Source of the DNA: Micromonospora trifolii
GTDB taxonomy: Bacteria > Actinomycetota > Actinomycetes > Mycobacteriales > Micromonosporaceae
Direction of reading: 5' to 3'
NCBI RefSeq assembly: GCF_022229005.1
Contig: NZ_JAKKFD010000049.1
Span: 1 to 61,119, forward strand
Length of the DNA: 61,119 bases
Shown here: piece after piece, positions 25,435 through 33,489 of the stretch
How positions within the stretch are numbered: the first letter of the stretch is position 1
How the letters are laid out: every line of letters starts with the position of its first letter
The notes under the pieces: generated by a model
The model's input: only the letters and a program-made list of their open reading frames with translations
Database searches by the model: none
Told to the model about the DNA's origin: nothing
Program-made: the position numbers and the translations under genes

Positions 25435-26586
25435 ATGACCCGCAGGTCGATCGGCATCATCGTCAACGGCGTGACCGGACGGATGGGCTACCGGCAGCAT
25501 CTCGTCCGGTCGCTGCTGGCCATCCGCGAATCCGGTGGTGTGGCGCTGGCCGACGGCACCACAATCTGGCCGGAACCGGTCCTGGTCGGGCGCAACGAGA
25601 CGAAGCTGCGGGAGCTCGCCGAGCGGCACGGGCTGACCGAGTGGACCACCGACCTGACCTCGGCGCTGGCCCGCGACGACGTCGAGATCTACTTCGACGC
25701 GCAGGTCACCCAGCAACGGGAGAAGGCGATCCGGCAGGCCATCGAGGCCGGCAAGCACATCTACACGGAGAAGCCCCTGGCCGAGGACACCGCGGCCGCT
25801 CTCGACCTGGCCCGGGCGGCGGACGCGGCCGGCGTCCGCACCGGTGTCGTGCAGGACAAACTGTTCCTGCCCGGTCTGCGCAAGCTCAAGCGCCTCATCG
25901 ACGGCGGCTTCTTCGGCCGGATCCTCTCGGTGCGCGGTGAGTTCGGGTACTGGGTCTTCGAGGGCGACTGGCAGCCCGCTCAGCGACCGTCGTGGAACTA
26001 CCGGGCCGAGGACGGCGGCGGCATCGTTGTCGACATGTTCCCGCACTGGCACTACGTGCTGGAGGAGCTGTTCGGCCGGGTCACGGCCGTCTCCTGCGTG
26101 ACCGCCACCCACGTGCCCGAACGGGTCGACGAGGCCGGTCAGCCGTACGCGGCCACCGCCGACGACGCCGCGTACGCCACCTTCGAACTCGACGGCGGCA
26201 TGATCGCGCAGATCAACTCGTCCTGGGCCGTGCGGGTGTACCGCGACGAACTGGTGGAGTTCCAGGTCGACGGCACGGAGGGCAGCGCTGTCGCCGGCCT
26301 GCGCAACTGCCGGGTGCAGCACCGGGCGGTCACCCCGAAGCCGGTGTGGAACCCGGACCTGCCGGCCACCGAGGACTTCCGCGACCAGTGGGCCGAGGTA
26401 CCCGACAACGAGGAGTTCGACAACGGCTTCAAGGTGCAGTGGGAGGCGTACCTGCGGCACGTGGTGGCCGACGAGCCGTTCCGGTGGGACTTCCTGGCCG
26501 GCGCGCGCGGTGTGCAGCTCGCCGAGCTGGGGCTGCGCTCGGCCCGCGAGGGTGGTCGCATCGAGGTGCCGGAGCTGCGCTCATGA
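25435..26586 (+). CDS. Gfo/Idh/MocA-family oxidoreductase
   Basis: A 383-residue NAD(P)-dependent dehydrogenase. The Rossmann fold starts with GIIVNGVTGRMGYRQHL (residues 7-23), and the family motif EKPLAED (near residue 112) carries the catalytic Lys. The C-terminal half is the mixed-sheet substrate domain with the HWHYVLEEL region. GGAAGGA lies upstream of the ATG. The stop overlaps the next start as ATGA. Enzymes of this family oxidise a ring hydroxyl of sugars or inositols. With the following TIM-barrel genes, an oxidation-then-elimination route is a reasonable but unproven idea. Confidence 0.92.
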   Translation: MTRRSIGIIVNGVTGRMGYRQHLVRSLLAIRESGGVALADGTTIWPEPVLVGRNETKLRELAERHGLTEWTTDLTSALARDDVEIYFDAQVTQQREKAIRQAIEAGKHIYTEKPLAEDTAAALDLARAADAAGVRTGVVQDKLFLPGLRKLKRLIDGGFFGRILSVRGEFGYWVFEGDWQPAQRPSWNYRAEDGGGIVVDMFPHWHYVLEELFGRVTAVSCVTATHVPERVDEAGQPYAATADDAAYATFELDGGMIAQINSSWAVRVYRDELVEFQVDGTEGSAVAGLRNCRVQHRAVTPKPVWNPDLPATEDFRDQWAEVPDNEEFDNGFKVQWEAYLRHVVADEPFRWDFLAGARGVQLAELGLRSAREGGRIEVPELRS

Positions 26587-27737
26587 CCGCCGCCGAGGTG
26601 ATGCTGCCCGGTGGGCGGCGGCACCGGCTGGCCGGGGGGAGCGGCTTCGCCCGACCGGACGCGCCGGCGACCAGCCGGATCGCGTACGCCGCCGCGCACG
26701 TGGTCGCCGACCCGCGCTCGGAGAACGTGCCGGGTGCCCCGGCGGCGGTGGACTGGGACACCACCCTCGCCTTCCGGCGGCACCTCTGGTCGTACGGGCT
26801 GGGGGTCGCCGAGGCGATGGACACCGCCCAGCGGGGGATGGGGCTGGACTACCCGGCCACCCGGGAGCTGATCCGGCGCAGCGCCGCCGAGGCCCGCGCG
26901 GTGGGCGGGCGGATCGTCGCCGGAGTCGGCACCGACCAACTGCCCGTCGGCCCGGCCACAGTGGCGGCGGTCACCGCCGCGTACGCCGAGCAGCTCGACG
27001 ACGTCCGCGCCGCCGCGGCCCGACCGGTGCTGATGTGCAGCCGGCACCTGGCCGCCGCCGCGCGCGGCCCGGAGGACTACCTGCGGGTGTACGACGAGCT
27101 GCTGGGCGCCGCCGACGAACCGGTGGTGCTGCACTGGCTGGGCCCGATGTTCGACCCGGCGTTGACCGGCTACTGGGGTGCTGTCGACCTGGACCTGGCC
27201 GCCGACACGGTGATCGAGCTGATCAAGGCGCGCCAGTCCAAGGTGGACGGCATCAAGGTGTCGCTGCTGGACGCCGACCGGGAGGTGGCGTTGCGCCGCC
27301 GCCTGCCGGCCGGGGTGCGCCTCTACACCGGTGACGACTTCCACTACCCGGAGCTGATCCGCGGTGACGAGGTGGGTCACTCCGACGCGCTGCTCGGGGT
27401 GTTCGCGGCCATCGCGCCGGCCGCCGCCGCCGCGCTGGCCGCGCTGGACCGGGGGGACCTGACGGCGTACGACGAGATCTTCGGGCCCACAGTGCCGCTG
27501 GCCCGGCACCTGTTCGCGGCGCCGACCTGGCACTACAAGACGGGGATCGTGTTCCTGGCCTGGTTGGCCGGACACCAGGACCATTTCACGATGGTCGGCG
27601 GCGCCCAGTCCGGCCGGTCCCCCGCGCACCTGGCCACCCTGCTCACCCTGGCCGACGCGGCCGGGCTGCTGCCCGACGCCGACCTGGCCGCCGCCCGCGC
27701 CCGGGCCTTCTTCACTGTGGCGGGGGTGGAGCAATGA
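26583..27737 (+). CDS. DUF993 protein (dihydrodipicolinate-synthase-like TIM barrel)
   Basis: A 384-residue protein of the DUF993 group, which adopts a DHDPS/NAL-like fold. The segment KVDGIKVSLLD near residue 220 holds the Lys expected to form a Schiff base with a keto substrate, and YTGDDFHYPELI follows. The start overlaps the dehydrogenase stop (ATGA), and its own stop overlaps the isomerase start (ATGA), so the three enzymes are tightly coupled. DHDPS relatives catalyse aldol cleavage or condensation, so cleavage of an oxidised sugar-like compound is the natural guess. The substrate is unknown. Confidence 0.82.
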   Translation: MTAAEVMLPGGRRHRLAGGSGFARPDAPATSRIAYAAAHVVADPRSENVPGAPAAVDWDTTLAFRRHLWSYGLGVAEAMDTAQRGMGLDYPATRELIRRSAAEARAVGGRIVAGVGTDQLPVGPATVAAVTAAYAEQLDDVRAAAARPVLMCSRHLAAAARGPEDYLRVYDELLGAADEPVVLHWLGPMFDPALTGYWGAVDLDLAADTVIELIKARQSKVDGIKVSLLDADREVALRRRLPAGVRLYTGDDFHYPELIRGDEVGHSDALLGVFAAIAPAAAAALAALDRGDLTAYDEIFGPTVPLARHLFAAPTWHYKTGIVFLAWLAGHQDHFTMVGGAQSGRSPAHLATLLTLADAAGLLPDADLAAARARAFFTVAGVEQ

Positions 27738-28537
27738 GCCTCGCGCGCTTCTCGTTCAACCAGGCGACCACCCAGCGCTGGCCGCTGCCCGAGGTGGTGG
27801 CCGGGTGCGTCGCGGCCGGCGTGCCGGGCATCGGCCTGTGGCGGGAGCCGGTGGCCGGGTACGGGTTGGCCCGCTCGGCGAAACTGGTCCGCGACGCCGG
27901 CCTCACCGTCACCTCGCTGTGCCGGGGCGGGTTCTTCTCCGCCGACGACTGGCGCGCGGAGAACCTGCTGGCCATCGAGGAGGCCGCCGTCCTCGGAGCT
28001 CCGGAACTGGTGCTGGTCTCCGGTGGGTTGCCGGCCGGCAGCCGGGACGTCGACGGTGCCCGGCAGCGGGTCGCCGACGCGATCGGCGAGCTGGCCCCAC
28101 ACGCCGAGGCCGCCGGCGTACGGCTGGCCATCGAGCCGCTGCACCCGATGTTCGCCGCCGACCGGTGCGTGATCGCCACCCTCGGCCAGGCGCTGGACAT
28201 CGCCGAGCGGTTCGACCCCTCGGTGGTCGGCGTGGTCGTCGACGCGTACCACGTCTGGTGGGACGACACGGTGTACGCGCAGATCGCGCGGGCCGCCACC
28301 CGGATCGCCGCGTTCCAGGTCTGCGACTGGGTGACCCCGCTGCCGGAGGGGGTGCTGCTCGGCCGGGCGCTGCCCGGCGACGGCTGCATCGAGCTGCGTC
28401 GGCTGCGCGAGGCGGTGGACGCGGCCGGCTACGTCGGCCCGATCGAGGTGGAGGTCTTCTCCGCCGAGGTGTGGGCGCGTCCGGGCGCGGAGGTGCTCGA
28501 CGCGGCGATCGCCGGCTACCTGCGCCACGTTGTCTGA
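27734..28537 (+). CDS. Sugar phosphate isomerase/epimerase-like TIM barrel (xylose-isomerase-like)
   Basis: A 267-residue AP_endonuclease_2-like barrel. Metal ligands are likely the Glu in LAIEPLHPMF near residue 135, the Asp and His in VVDAYHVWWD near residue 170, and the late Glu in IEVEVFSAE near residue 240. Such proteins isomerise, epimerise, dehydrate or, in glycoside catabolism, beta-eliminate 3-oxo-sugars. It is the third enzyme of the ATGA-linked set and overlaps the permease gene by eight bases. Confidence 0.87.
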   Translation: MSLARFSFNQATTQRWPLPEVVAGCVAAGVPGIGLWREPVAGYGLARSAKLVRDAGLTVTSLCRGGFFSADDWRAENLLAIEEAAVLGAPELVLVSGGLPAGSRDVDGARQRVADAIGELAPHAEAAGVRLAIEPLHPMFAADRCVIATLGQALDIAERFDPSVVGVVVDAYHVWWDDTVYAQIARAATRIAAFQVCDWVTPLPEGVLLGRALPGDGCIELRRLREAVDAAGYVGPIEVEVFSAEVWARPGAEVLDAAIAGYLRHVV

Positions 28538-29696
28538 CGTCCCCGAACGGCGGTGGCCGGCGGCGGTCGGCGCCTGGCTGGGCATCGGCACCGCACCCGC
28601 CACGCTGGTGCTCGGCGCGGCGATGGCCGCCCGACACGAAGGCGCGGTGCCGGTGGCCGGGCTGCTGGTCGGCGGGGCGCTGATGGCGGCCCTGCTCTGG
28701 GGGCAGGGCCGGATCGGGCTGCGCCGACCGCTCGGCGACGGCGGGACGCTGACCGCGGTCCTGCCCGCGTACCTGGGGGACACCTCGCGGCTGCTGCTGG
28801 CGGCGGTGCTGGCCGTGTCGATGGTCGGCTGGAACGGGTTCAACGTCGGGCTCGGCGGGGCCTCGCTGGCCGCGCTGACCCACCTGCCGGGCTGGGCCGG
28901 GCCGGTGCTGCTGGAGATGGCGGTCCTCGCCGTCTCCTGGGCGCCGGCCCGGCTCGGCAACCGGGTCGCTGTGGTCACCACGCTCAGCGCGGTGGTGCTG
29001 GTCGGCTGGTGCCTGGCGGTGCTGCCACCACCCGGCGCGCCGGTCCGCCTCGCCGGCGGCGGGCTCGCCGACGCCGCCGCGCTGATCGGGTACGCGGCAG
29101 TGTTCGCGCTGCGGGCACCGGACTTCAGCGTGGGTCTTTCCCGAAGGCGGGACCTGGCCTGGTGCGTGGGGCTGCTGATCGGGCCGGCGCTGCTCGGGGT
29201 GCTCGCCGGCGCCGGCCTGTGGTTACGGACCGGCTCGGCCGACGTGGTCGCGCTGCTCGCCGCCGGGTCGGGGCTGGCCGCGTACGCGAATCTGTTCGTC
29301 GCGGTGGCGGTCTTCGCGGCGGCGCTGACCACCACCTACTCCGGCTCGTTGGCGTTGCGGGGCCTCGCCCCCCGCCTGCCGGCGCGGGCGGCGATGCTGG
29401 TCGTCGCGGTGCTCGGCGGGATGCTGGCGGTGGCGCGGTTCGACCGTCTGGTGCTGCCCTGGCTGACAGTGCTGGCCGCCGCGTTGCCGGTGCTGGTGGT
29501 GCCGATGGCAGTGGAAGCCGCGGCCCGTCGGCGCGGTCGGGCCCCGCGTACCGTGCCGGCCTGGTGCTGGGTGCCGCCGGCGCTGCTCGCGGTGGCCTGC
29601 ACGCTCGCCGGGGTGGGCGCCGCCCCGCTGCTCGGGCTGGCCGTCGCCGGAGTACTCACACTGCGTTGGCGGCGCCTGAATGGCACATGCCAATAA
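28530..29696 (+). CDS. Polytopic membrane permease (cytosine/purine NCS1-like); 3' end replaced by island
   Basis: A 388-residue membrane protein with about ten to twelve hydrophobic helices; GWNGFNVGLGGASLAAL resembles helix 3 of nucleobase:cation symporters, but the match is weak. The start is a TTG overlapping the preceding stop. The last codons are unusual: after PLLGLA, encoded by an 18-bp sequence repeated at 33336-33353, the protein ends VAGVLTLRWRRLNGTCQ. A similar, displaced ending (LAGVYALLRRRREK) lies beyond the 3.7-kb island. The gene therefore seems to have had its 3' end swapped by an insertion but still encodes a full-length product. It may be a second importer for the cluster substrate. 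Confidence 0.72.
   Translation: MSDVPERRWPAAVGAWLGIGTAPATLVLGAAMAARHEGAVPVAGLLVGGALMAALLWGQGRIGLRRPLGDGGTLTAVLPAYLGDTSRLLLAAVLAVSMVGWNGFNVGLGGASLAALTHLPGWAGPVLLEMAVLAVSWAPARLGNRVAVVTTLSAVVLVGWCLAVLPPPGAPVRLAGGGLADAAALIGYAAVFALRAPDFSVGLSRRRDLAWCVGLLIGPALLGVLAGAGLWLRTGSADVVALLAAGSGLAAYANLFVAVAVFAAALTTTYSGSLALRGLAPRLPARAAMLVVAVLGGMLAVARFDRLVLPWLTVLAAALPVLVVPMAVEAAARRRGRAPRTVPAWCWVPPALLAVACTLAGVGAAPLLGLAVAGVLTLRWRRLNGTCQ
29625..29642 (+). repeat. Direct repeat, left boundary of island (att-like)
   Basis: CCGCTGCTCGGGCTGGCC within the 3' end of the permease gene, coding for PLLGLA. An identical 18-mer occurs at 33336-33353 in the same codon register. The pair brackets about 3.7 kb of foreign-looking DNA. 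Confidence 0.7.
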
Positions 29697-30013
29697 CCAC
29701 GAGTCAGTCGCGCGGCTTGATGTAGTCGGTGAGGGCGCGCATTTCCTCAACCTACTGGCGTTGGACAGAAGAAAACCGCGATGGCGCCTTCGGCCGTTGC
29801 GCAGGGAAGAGGTGCCCGCTGTGTACTGTCGGCTCCTGCCCTGGGTTGTCGTGACCTAGATCGTTGACCGGTATTTCTCCTCTTCACTCGTGCCACTACT
29901 ATCTCCTCCGCTCCCGGTCAATGGTCCCGAATGGAACCCCTGTCCGGAAACCTCCGGGCAGCCCAATGCTGGGATCTTGATTTGGTGGTCTTGTCGTACC
30001 GGGCCCCTACGAT
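29697..30013. other. Non-coding stretch at island left part
   Basis: About 317 bases with lower GC than neighbours and no supported gene. It contains the left terminal repeat of the IS remnant (29855-29878). An open frame from 29890 on the plus strand is Arg/Pro-rich and overlaps the real gene at 30020 in another frame, so it is not called. Confidence 0.6.
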
Positions 30014-30019
30014 GTGCCG

Positions 30020-30769
30020 ATGACGCGATTCGTGCAGCAGCCCGACTACGAGGGTGCGGAGTTCATCGACCTGTCAATGGCCAGCGCAACCTTCCGCGAG
30101 GTGGATCTCAGCGGCGCCCGGATGCGTGGCGTGCTGCTGTTGGACGCCGACATCGACGGGGCGATCGACGGCCTGCGCGTCAACGGCGTGGAGGTCATGC
30201 CATTGATCGAGGCCGAGCTGGATCGCCTGCACCCCGAACGGCTTCGACTGCAGCCAACCACACCCGAGACGATGCGCGATGCGGTGGATGTCATCGAGGA
30301 GCTGTGGCAAGCGACGCTGCGACGCGCAAGCGTGCTGCCAGAGGAAGCCGTCCACAGATCAGTGAACGACGAATGGTCGCTCGCCCAGACCCTGCGCCAC
30401 ACGATCTTCGTCGTGGACGCCTGGTATGGCCACGCGGCGGCCCTTCGCCCGAACCCGTTCCATCCGATCGGCGTACCCGCATCGTTCACCACCAACGGCA
30501 CCGAGTTCGGCATCGACGAGTCGGCCGCGCCCACCCTCGGCGAAATCCTCGCCGTGCGCGCCGAGCGGATCGCCGATCTGCGCGCATATCTGGCGCAGGT
30601 CACGCAGGAGGAGCTGGACCGCGTGCGGGGGCCGAACACCGCGATCGGCTGCCCGCCGCCCGCCGAACGTACGGCGGTCAAGTGCCTGCAAGTCATCTTC
30701 AGCGACCAGTGGGCACACGTGCAGTTCGCCGACCGCGACCTGGCCATCCTGGAACAGGAGTATGCGTGA
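30020..30769 (+). CDS. Pentapeptide-repeat / DinB-like protein
   Basis: A 249-residue protein (a GTG at 30014 would add two residues). The N-terminal 50 residues contain pentapeptide-like units (AEFIDLSMASATFREVDLSGARMRG, read in short steps with a hydrophobic centre every five residues). From about residue 75 it is a DinB-like four-helix bundle, with the histidine in TLRHTIFVVDAWYG and a later HVQFADRD near the end that could complete a metal site. DinB-superfamily proteins include thiol-dependent transferases and hydrolases. It lies between the two ends of the IS remnant and seems to be cargo. The function is unknown. Confidence 0.75.
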   Translation: MTRFVQQPDYEGAEFIDLSMASATFREVDLSGARMRGVLLLDADIDGAIDGLRVNGVEVMPLIEAELDRLHPERLRLQPTTPETMRDAVDVIEELWQATLRRASVLPEEAVHRSVNDEWSLAQTLRHTIFVVDAWYGHAAALRPNPFHPIGVPASFTTNGTEFGIDESAAPTLGEILAVRAERIADLRAYLAQVTQEELDRVRGPNTAIGCPPPAERTAVKCLQVIFSDQWAHVQFADRDLAILEQEYA

Positions 30770-30880
30770 TGCTCCGGGAGGTCCTGGTAGGTGTGACACG
30801 TCGCGGTGGTTGCGTGACAGACGGATGAAGGGTGTCCCGGATCGACGTTCTCACACACGTCGACCGTGAGTCCTACATGA

Positions 30881-31102
30881 TCGCCGACCTGGACACCCTT
30901 CCCGAACTGGCTACGCCAACGCATCGAAGCGATCATCTGGACGTTGAAGAGCCAACTCGGCCTGGAACAACACGGCGGGCGGGTACCGGCCGGCCTATGG
31001 ACCCGTGTCCTGCAACGCCTGCTCGCCCTCAACGCCGCGATCTGGCACAACTGGACCATCGACGCACCCGTCAAACGCTCCTTGATCGCCTACGACCATT
31101 GA
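30881..31102 (+). pseudogene. Transposase C-terminal fragment (IS982-like)
   Basis: The reading frame from 30881 to the TGA at 31100-31102 has no start codon of its own. It encodes about 73 residues including RIEAIIWTLKSQLGLEQHGG, then RVLQRLLALNAAIWHNW and the terminal PVKRSLIAYDH, which I recognise as a common ending of actinobacterial IS982-type transposases. A stop codon lies directly upstream in frame (30878-30880). The N-terminal catalytic part is absent. Confidence 0.8.
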
Positions 31103-31131
31103 TGACCTGCCCAGAATTACCGGTCAACGAT

Positions 31132-32700
31132 CTAGGCGGCGGGCGGAATGGTGGCGTCGATGAGGTGCGGGCCCGGCTGGTTCAGTGCGGCGGAGAACTG
31201 CTCCGCGAGTTGCTCGGCGGTGGTGGCGCGGGTGGCGGGCATCCCGAACGCGTTCGCCAGCCCGACGAAGTCGATCTGAGGGTTGGTCAGGTCGAACAGC
31301 GGATTGGTGTCGGGGTTGGCCGAGCCCGGCTGCTTGCTGAAGTATCCCCACTCCTGGCGCAGGATCGCGTACCCGTGGTTGTTGAGGATCACGTTGGTGA
31401 TGTTCAACCGCTCGCGTACCTGGGTCCAGAGCGCGGTGGCGGTGTACATGACGCAGCCGTCGGCCACCAGCGCCACCACCGGTCTGTCGGGTGCGGCGAC
31501 GGCGGCGCCGACGGCCAGCGGCAGGCCGTCGCCCATGGCGCCACCGGTCTGCATCAGCACGTCGTGTCGGGGAGCGCCGGCGGTGGCGGCGGCGAGGGCG
31601 GTGCCGGAACTCACGGACTCGTCGATGATGATGGCCCGTTCGGGTAGCAGCGCCGCGATGACGTCGGCCCAGTTCTCCACTGTGAGTGCGCCGGTGGGTA
31701 GTGCCGGTCGGTGTGGGTCGGTAACCGGGGCGGCCGCGTCCGGTGCCACCAGGTCGGCGAGTCGGATCAGCGCGGCGACGGCGTCCTGACCGACCTCGGC
31801 CAGGACGTGCGTCTGTGCGCCCTCGGGTACGAGGAGGCTCGGCTGGTCGGGGTAGGCGAAGAGCGAGACCGGTGCCTTGGTGCCCGCGACGACGACGTGC
31901 CGCGCCCCGTGCAGTTGGTCGAGCACCTGGTCGGGATAGAAGCCGAGCCGGGAGAACGCGGGTAGGCCCGCCCCTCGTTCGACCCGGTTGGAGTAGAGCT
32001 CCTGGAAGACCCGTGCACCGGTCGCCGCGGCGATGCGGCCCGCTGCCAGCAGGCCCGCCTCCCGCAGAGCCGGTCCGCCGATCACCAGTGCTGTCGTCTC
32101 GCCGCTCTGGAGAGTCTCCGCGACCTGCGTGATCGTCTCCTGCTCGACGGTCGGCGTCGGCCGGGACCGTACGGGAGCGCCGGCCGTGCCTCCGTCGGAC
32201 CAGGACACGTCCGCCGGCATGATCACGGTGGCGATGTGTCCGGGTGGCTCCAGGACGGCGGCGAGGGCGGCTGCGGCGTCCGGGCCGGCGCCGGCGGCGT
32301 CCTCGGGGCGGCGGACGGGACCGCGCAGCCATCCCGCGAGGGCGGCGATGTCGGAGTTCAACGGTGGGTCGAAGGCGGTGTGGAACGTCGCGTGGTCCCC
32401 GACGATGTTCACCACCGGCGAGTTGGCGCGGCGGCTGTTGTGCAGGTTCGTCAGGCCGTACGCGAGACCGGGCCCGAGATGCAGCAGCGTCGCGGCGGGC
32501 TTGCCCGCGATCCGGGCGTAACCGTCGGCCGCGCCGCTGACCACGCCCTCGAAGAGAGCGAGTACGCCGTGCAGCTCGGGAACCGACTCAAGCGCCCCGA
32601 CCAGGTGCAGCTCGGTGGTGCCGGGGTTCGTGAAGAGCACCTCGACCCCGCCGTCGACCAGTGTCCGCAGCAGTGCTTCCGCGCCGTTCACACACGTCAC
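31132..32700 (-). CDS. Thiamine-diphosphate-dependent enzyme (acetolactate synthase/benzoylformate decarboxylase family)
   Basis: A 522-residue three-domain ThDP enzyme. The N-terminal Pyr domain holds the activating Glu in ALFEGVVSGAADGYAR near residue 51, and the middle domain has the ALVIGGPAL segment. The C-terminal PP domain has the Mg/ThDP motif as VADGCVMYTATALW...VILNN, where the usual GDG is ADG. Such enzymes decarboxylate or ligate 2-oxo acids; the product cannot be named. The GTG at 32700 has a weak ribosome binding site. The TAG stop lies inside the right terminal repeat of the IS remnant, so the IS end borders or trimmed the gene; the length is still normal. Confidence 0.88.
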   Translation of the reverse strand: MTCVNGAEALLRTLVDGGVEVLFTNPGTTELHLVGALESVPELHGVLALFEGVVSGAADGYARIAGKPAATLLHLGPGLAYGLTNLHNSRRANSPVVNIVGDHATFHTAFDPPLNSDIAALAGWLRGPVRRPEDAAGAGPDAAAALAAVLEPPGHIATVIMPADVSWSDGGTAGAPVRSRPTPTVEQETITQVAETLQSGETTALVIGGPALREAGLLAAGRIAAATGARVFQELYSNRVERGAGLPAFSRLGFYPDQVLDQLHGARHVVVAGTKAPVSLFAYPDQPSLLVPEGAQTHVLAEVGQDAVAALIRLADLVAPDAAAPVTDPHRPALPTGALTVENWADVIAALLPERAIIIDESVSSGTALAAATAGAPRHDVLMQTGGAMGDGLPLAVGAAVAAPDRPVVALVADGCVMYTATALWTQVRERLNITNVILNNHGYAILRQEWGYFSKQPGSANPDTNPLFDLTNPQIDFVGLANAFGMPATRATTAEQLAEQFSAALNQPGPHLIDATIPPAA

Positions 32701-32802
32701 CCCATCGCCGGTCCGATCAGCAGTGATTCGATACTAAACTCGCATTTCGGACTAGTGCTGCTAGGTTCGGCGAAGTAGACCGGTAGGTGAAGAGGGGGGC
32801 CG

Positions 32803-33330
32803 ATGGGACGGGGATGGGTCGAACGTCGCCACCGGGCCCGGTGCCTGGACATCAGCATCGACCGCTCGTTCGAGGAATTTCGGCAGCAGTATGAGGCGGC
32901 CGTCCCGGCCTACGACGCGACGGCGTTCAACGCGCTGGTGGCCCGTAACGCGCCCTGGGACGATGTCCTAGCCCTCATGCGCGACCGCGCGCCGCACGCC
33001 TTCCTCATCTACTGGAGCAGCGGCGACCTGCGACCGATGATGAACCTTGCTGGCGACCCCAGGCACTGCGTCGAATACCTGATGGGCAACCACACCACGG
33101 CCGAGCGGATGTTCCGCCACGACCCGGCGGTCATGCTGTACGCGCCGCTGCGCACGTTGATCAGCGACGGCCCCGACGGTGGAGCACGCTTCGTCATCGA
33201 GCAACCCAGTCACGCGTTCGGCTCCTTCGGGGTGGACGCCATCCACGAGGTGGGCCTGGAACTCGACAGTGAGGTCGCCGCCCTCCTGGCGTACCTCGAG
33301 GTGCCCGTGCCGGCGGGTCTGTCCGACTAG
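32803..33330 (+). CDS. DUF302-like protein
   Basis: A 175-residue cytoplasmic protein without a signal peptide or helices in the membrane. The central and C-terminal parts (NHTTAERMFRHDPAVMLYAPLR... RFVIEQPSHAFGSFG) match the DUF302 pattern in which a conserved tail ends the sheet. It is divergent from the ThDP-enzyme gene across 102 bases and ends just before the displaced permease tail. The biochemical role of DUF302 is not established. The first ten residues are basic and the true start could be further in. Confidence 0.6.
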   Translation: MGRGWVERRHRARCLDISIDRSFEEFRQQYEAAVPAYDATAFNALVARNAPWDDVLALMRDRAPHAFLIYWSSGDLRPMMNLAGDPRHCVEYLMGNHTTAERMFRHDPAVMLYAPLRTLISDGPDGGARFVIEQPSHAFGSFGVDAIHEVGLELDSEVAALLAYLEVPVPAGLSD

Positions 33331-33335
33331 GGCAA

Positions 33336-33398
33336 CCGCTGCTCGGGCTGGCCCTGGCCGGGGTGTACGCCCTGCTCCGGCGTCGTCGGGAAAAGTGA
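33336..33398 (+). pseudogene. Displaced 3' end of the NCS1-like permease gene
   Basis: Starting with the 18-bp repeat CCGCTGCTCGGGCTGGCC, the frame reads PLLGLALAGVYALLRRRREK and stops with TGA at 33396-33398. It has no start codon and no upstream coding context. It aligns in register with the last residues of the permease ending at 29696 (PLLGLAVAGVLTLRWRR). It is best explained as the original end of that gene, pushed away by the island. Confidence 0.68.
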
Positions 33399-33489
33399 TC
33401 TAGGCGCGGCCGGCAGAACGTGATCTTATACGCACCGGCGATCCGTAACACCGTGCAAACCATCGATTAACCATCGGCGGCTTAGGTGG

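Larger units (their letters stand above)
29855..31136. mobile_element. Degenerate IS with 24-bp terminal inverted repeats and a passenger gene
   Basis: The left end (29855-29878, beginning CCTAGATCGTTGACCGGTA) and the right end (31113-31136, ending TACCGGTCAACGATCTAGG) are inverted repeats matching at 23 of 24 positions. Next to the right end is the C-terminal fragment of a transposase that resembles those of actinobacterial IS982-like elements. The rest of the transposase is missing and its place is taken by an unrelated gene. No target duplication was recognised. Confidence 0.75.
29643..33335. mobile_element. Putative island in the 3' end of the permease gene (about 3.7 kb)
   Basis: The segment lies between identical 18-bp repeats. 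To its left the permease gene runs into island DNA and uses an island-supplied ending; to its right an orphan coding tail (33336-33398) looks like the original permease ending. Inside are a degenerate IS, a pentapeptide/DinB-like gene, a ThDP enzyme gene and a DUF302-like gene, with visibly less extreme codon bias than the flanks. No integrase remains, so the mechanism is unclear. Recombination between permease paralogues is an alternative. Confidence 0.55.

Noticed and set aside
28553..29725. Second long plus-strand frame over the permease gene
   Set aside because: Its product is Arg/Gly-rich without hydrophobic helices, while the overlapping frame encodes a clear membrane protein.
30832..31647. 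Plus-strand frame running through the IS end into the ThDP gene
   Set aside because: It crosses the IS boundary and lies antisense to an intact enzyme; the recognisable transposase fragment is in another frame.
32701..32802. Loose AGCAG...CTGCT symmetry between the ThDP and DUF302-like genes
   Set aside because: The arms are only five bases long and widely spaced, which is expected by chance in a sequence of this length.
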